Assembly: GCA_963715055.1 (NCBI GenBank)
Contig: CAVQRB010000017.1
Coordinates: forward strand, 131,316-195,315
DNA: 64,000 nucleotides
Reading direction: 5' to 3'
DNA from: CAVQRB01 sp963715055
GTDB lineage: Bacteria; Pseudomonadota; Alphaproteobacteria; Rhodobacterales; Rhodobacteraceae
The notes under the pieces were generated by a model, which ran no database searches, was not told the DNA's origin, and saw only the letters and a program-made list of their open reading frames with translations. A program made the translations under genes and the position numbers. How positions within the stretch are numbered: position 1 is the first letter of the stretch; each line of letters starts with the position of its first letter. Of this stretch, positions 62,046 to 64,000 are shown piece by piece.

Positions 62046-62726
62046 ATGATCCCCCAAAGTTACCCGGATGCGAACGAAATGGCCCGCCTGACCGCGCGGA
62101 TGCTGCTGGAGGTCAAGGCCGTCCACTTCAATGCCGAAACCCCCTTCACGTTTGCATCCGGCCTGCGCAGCCCAACCTACATCGATTGCCGCAAACTCAT
62201 CAGCTACCCGCGGATTCGCGCGACGCTCATGGATTTCCTGACCGTCACGGTGATGCGCAACGTGGGCTTCGAGGCCTTCGACAATATCGCGGGCGGGGAA
62301 ACCGCCGGCATCCCCTTTGCCGCCCTGGTGGCCGAACGCATGGGTCTGCCCATGACCTATGTGCGCAAGAAACCGAAAGGCTACGGGCGCAATGCCCGGA
62401 TCGAAGGCGTGATGACCGAAGGCCAGCGTGTCCTGCTGGTCGAGGACCTGACCACCGACGGCGGCTCAAAGCTCTCCTTCGTCGATGCAATTCGCGAGAC
62501 CGGGGCGCGTTGCGCGCATACGGCCGTGATCTTCTACTACGGCATCTTCCCCGAAACCGAAAAGACCCTTGGCGATCATGGCGTTGATCTGCACGCCTTG
62601 TGTACCTGGTGGGATGTGCTGGCCGAGGCGCGGCTGCAAAAGGCCTTCGACGAGGCGACCCTGATCGAGGTCGAAGCCTTTCTGAACGCCCCGCGCGCCT
62701 GGCAGGATGCGCGGAAAAACGGCTGA
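62046..62726 (+). CDS. pyrE: Orotate phosphoribosyltransferase
   Basis: The 226-residue enzyme joins orotate to PRPP to give OMP. The PRPP-binding loop is RVLLVEDLTTDGGSKLSF, with the two acidic residues followed by Thr-Thr. The catalytic Lys pair is in YVRKKPKGYGRNARIEG. FTFASGLRSPTYIDCRKL at the start is typical of the alphaproteobacterial form. The gene follows pyrC. A 155-base spacer with a DnaA box separates it from dnaB. Confidence 0.93.
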   Translation: MIPQSYPDANEMARLTARMLLEVKAVHFNAETPFTFASGLRSPTYIDCRKLISYPRIRATLMDFLTVTVMRNVGFEAFDNIAGGETAGIPFAALVAERMGLPMTYVRKKPKGYGRNARIEGVMTEGQRVLLVEDLTTDGGSKLSFVDAIRETGARCAHTAVIFYYGIFPETEKTLGDHGVDLHALCTWWDVLAEARLQKAFDEATLIEVEAFLNAPRAWQDARKNG

Positions 62727-62795
62727 ATCCGGACCAAATCCTGATTTCACGGTGCCATTCAACACCAGATGTTGTAGTCTTGGCCCCGGACGCGC

Positions 62796-62804
62796 TTATC
62801 CACA
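62796..62804 (+). promoter_or_regulatory. Perfect DnaA box upstream of dnaB
   Basis: TTATCCACA is the consensus DnaA-binding nonamer. It lies 78 bases before the dnaB start codon in an AT-rich spacer. Only one such box was found here, so it looks regulatory rather than part of an origin. Confidence 0.7.
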
Positions 62805-62881
62805 GGTTATACAATCTTTTCCAGATTGCGCCGCGCAAGGTCACTCGGCTATGACCTCCGAAAGAGCAGGGTAACAGATTA

Positions 62882-64000
62882 ATGAATGAAATTTCGGCCT
62901 TCAATCCGACCGGCGCGGATGCACAATTGTCCGACACGATGCCGCATTCCATCGAAGCCGAGCAACAGCTTCTCGGCGCGATCCTGACCAACAACGACAT
63001 CTACGACCGGATCGCCTCGATCATCGGACCGAAGCATTTCTACGACCCCGTGCACGCCCGGATCTTCGACATCGCCGCTGCCCGGATCGCCAAGAACACG
63101 CTCGCCTCACCGGTGACGCTCAAGGCCTTCATGGAGGACGACGAGGGCCTGAAGGAACTCGGCGGGCCATCCTACCTCGCCCGTCTGGCCGGGGCCGCCA
63201 TCTCGGCCTACGCGGTGCGCGACTACGCGCAGATGATCTACGACCTCTCAGTGCGCCGCGACCTCATCCAGCTCGGTCGCGATATTTCCGCCAAGGCGGC
63301 CACGGGCGATGTGGCCTCCGGCCCACGCGAGCAGATCGTCGAAGCCGAACAGCAGCTCTACGCGCTGGCCGAACAGGGCCAGGTCGAGAGTGGCTTTCAA
63401 AGCTTTCTCAAAGCTGTAACAGACGCAGTTAACGTCGCAAACGCCGCCTATCAACGCGATGGCGGACTTGCCGGGGTCTCGACCGGTCTTGTCGACATGG
63501 ACAAGAAGCTGGGCGGGTTGCACCGCTCGGACCTCCTGATCCTTGCCGGTCGCCCCTCCATGGGCAAGACCTCACTGGCCACCAACATCGCCTTCAACAT
63601 CGCCAAGGCCTACAAGCGCGGCAAGCTGCACGACGGGTCCGAAGGGGCCGTCAACGGCGGCGTTGTAGGCTTTTTTTCGCTTGAGATGAGTGCCGAGCAG
63701 CTCGCCGCGCGGATCCTGTCAGAAGCATCCGAAGTGCCATCAGAACAGATCCGTCGCGGCGACATGACCGAAGGCGAATTCCGCCGCTTCGTGGAGGCGG
63801 CGAAGGCGCTCGAGGCCTGCCCGCTCTACATCGACGACACGCCTGCCCTGCCCATCGCGCAACTGGCCGCCCGCGCACGCCGGCTCAAGCGCACCCATGG
63901 GCTCGACGTGCTGATGGTCGACTACCTGCAACTGGTGCGCGGCACCGGCAAATCCGAGAACCGGGTCAACGAGATTTCCGAGATCACCATGGGCCTCAAG
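62882..64000 (+). CDS. dnaB: Replicative DNA helicase DnaB, 3' end outside window
   Basis: The first 373 residues are visible. The N-terminal domain (PHSIEAEQQLLGAILTNNDI and KHFYDPVHARIF) binds primase and holds the hexamer. The RecA-like motor has Walker A in LAGRPSMGKTSLATNIAFNI (residues 221-240), FFSLEMSAEQLAARIL, and Walker B in DVLMVDYLQLVRGTG. It unwinds DNA ahead of the fork. An extra loop between Walker A and FFSLEMS (KLHDGSEGAVNGG) is, as far as I recall, typical of alphaproteobacterial DnaB. The ATG at 62882 (MNEISAFNPTG) follows a purine-rich GAAAGAGCAGGG stretch. Confidence 0.95.
   Translation, partial: MNEISAFNPTGADAQLSDTMPHSIEAEQQLLGAILTNNDIYDRIASIIGPKHFYDPVHARIFDIAAARIAKNTLASPVTLKAFMEDDEGLKELGGPSYLARLAGAAISAYAVRDYAQMIYDLSVRRDLIQLGRDISAKAATGDVASGPREQIVEAEQQLYALAEQGQVESGFQSFLKAVTDAVNVANAAYQRDGGLAGVSTGLVDMDKKLGGLHRSDLLILAGRPSMGKTSLATNIAFNIAKAYKRGKLHDGSEGAVNGGVVGFFSLEMSAEQLAARILSEASEVPSEQIRRGDMTEGEFRRFVEAAKALEACPLYIDDTPALPIAQLAARARRLKRTHGLDVLMVDYLQLVRGTGKSENRVNEISEITMGLK

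Overview
The window looks like a chromosomal segment of a marine-type Rhodobacteraceae (Roseobacter group, Alphaproteobacteria). The evidence is high GC with short ATGA/GTGA gene overlaps, a GTTC-N7-GTTC LexA box in front of lexA, a B12-dependent ribonucleotide reductase (nrdJ), the gene order ppiD-trpE ... trpG-trpD-trpC-moaC-moeA-lexA, an endolysin/holin pair of the gene-transfer-agent type, and the GGGATATTT intergenic element I recall as common in this family. Genus and species cannot be decided from the sequence. Almost everything is core metabolism. No prophage, insertion sequence, CRISPR array or defence island was found.

Layout. 1-4.5 kb: esterase, DNA glycosylase and cobK on the minus strand, a divergent MFS transporter, then a squalene/phytoene-synthase-like gene, a methyltransferase and citramalate synthase (cimA) as an overlapping minus-strand operon. 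6-8 kb: cysS, whose 3' end is an AT-richer, multiply frameshifted segment. 8-16 kb: an aminotransferase, an MttB-like methyltransferase, an EF-hand protein and nrdJ, which carries one frameshift and has an NrdR-type operator pair upstream. 16.5-24.5 kb: tRNA-Pro, a DUF192 protein, a double cold-shock protein, pdxH, fabI-lysE-gpt, a second aminotransferase and ppiD.

24.5-38.4 kb: tryptophan genes (trpE, trpG, trpD, trpC) interleaved with a uracil-DNA glycosylase, then molybdopterin genes (moaC, moeA), lexA with a clear SOS promoter, comEC and gltX. 38.4-48.3 kb: gltA, then a long minus-strand run of acyltransferase, murI, argC, ccmE, endolysin, holin, ccmF, ccmH and enoyl-CoA hydratase. The lysis pair sits inside the cytochrome c maturation genes. 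48.4-53 kb: indolepyruvate ferredoxin oxidoreductase divergent from a LysR regulator that ends at a strong terminator. 53-64 kb: an AT-rich orphan membrane-protein gene, purL, a MoxR/CoxE-type AAA and VWA pair split by another AT-rich orphan, a family-specific protein, pyrC, pyrE and the first part of dnaB, which has a perfect DnaA box upstream.

The points most worth checking are the mosaic, frameshifted cysS end, the nrdJ frameshift and the nested hairpins downstream of it, the lysis cassette inside the ccm operon, and the two AT-rich orphan membrane genes. I did not find a clearly new multi-gene system.
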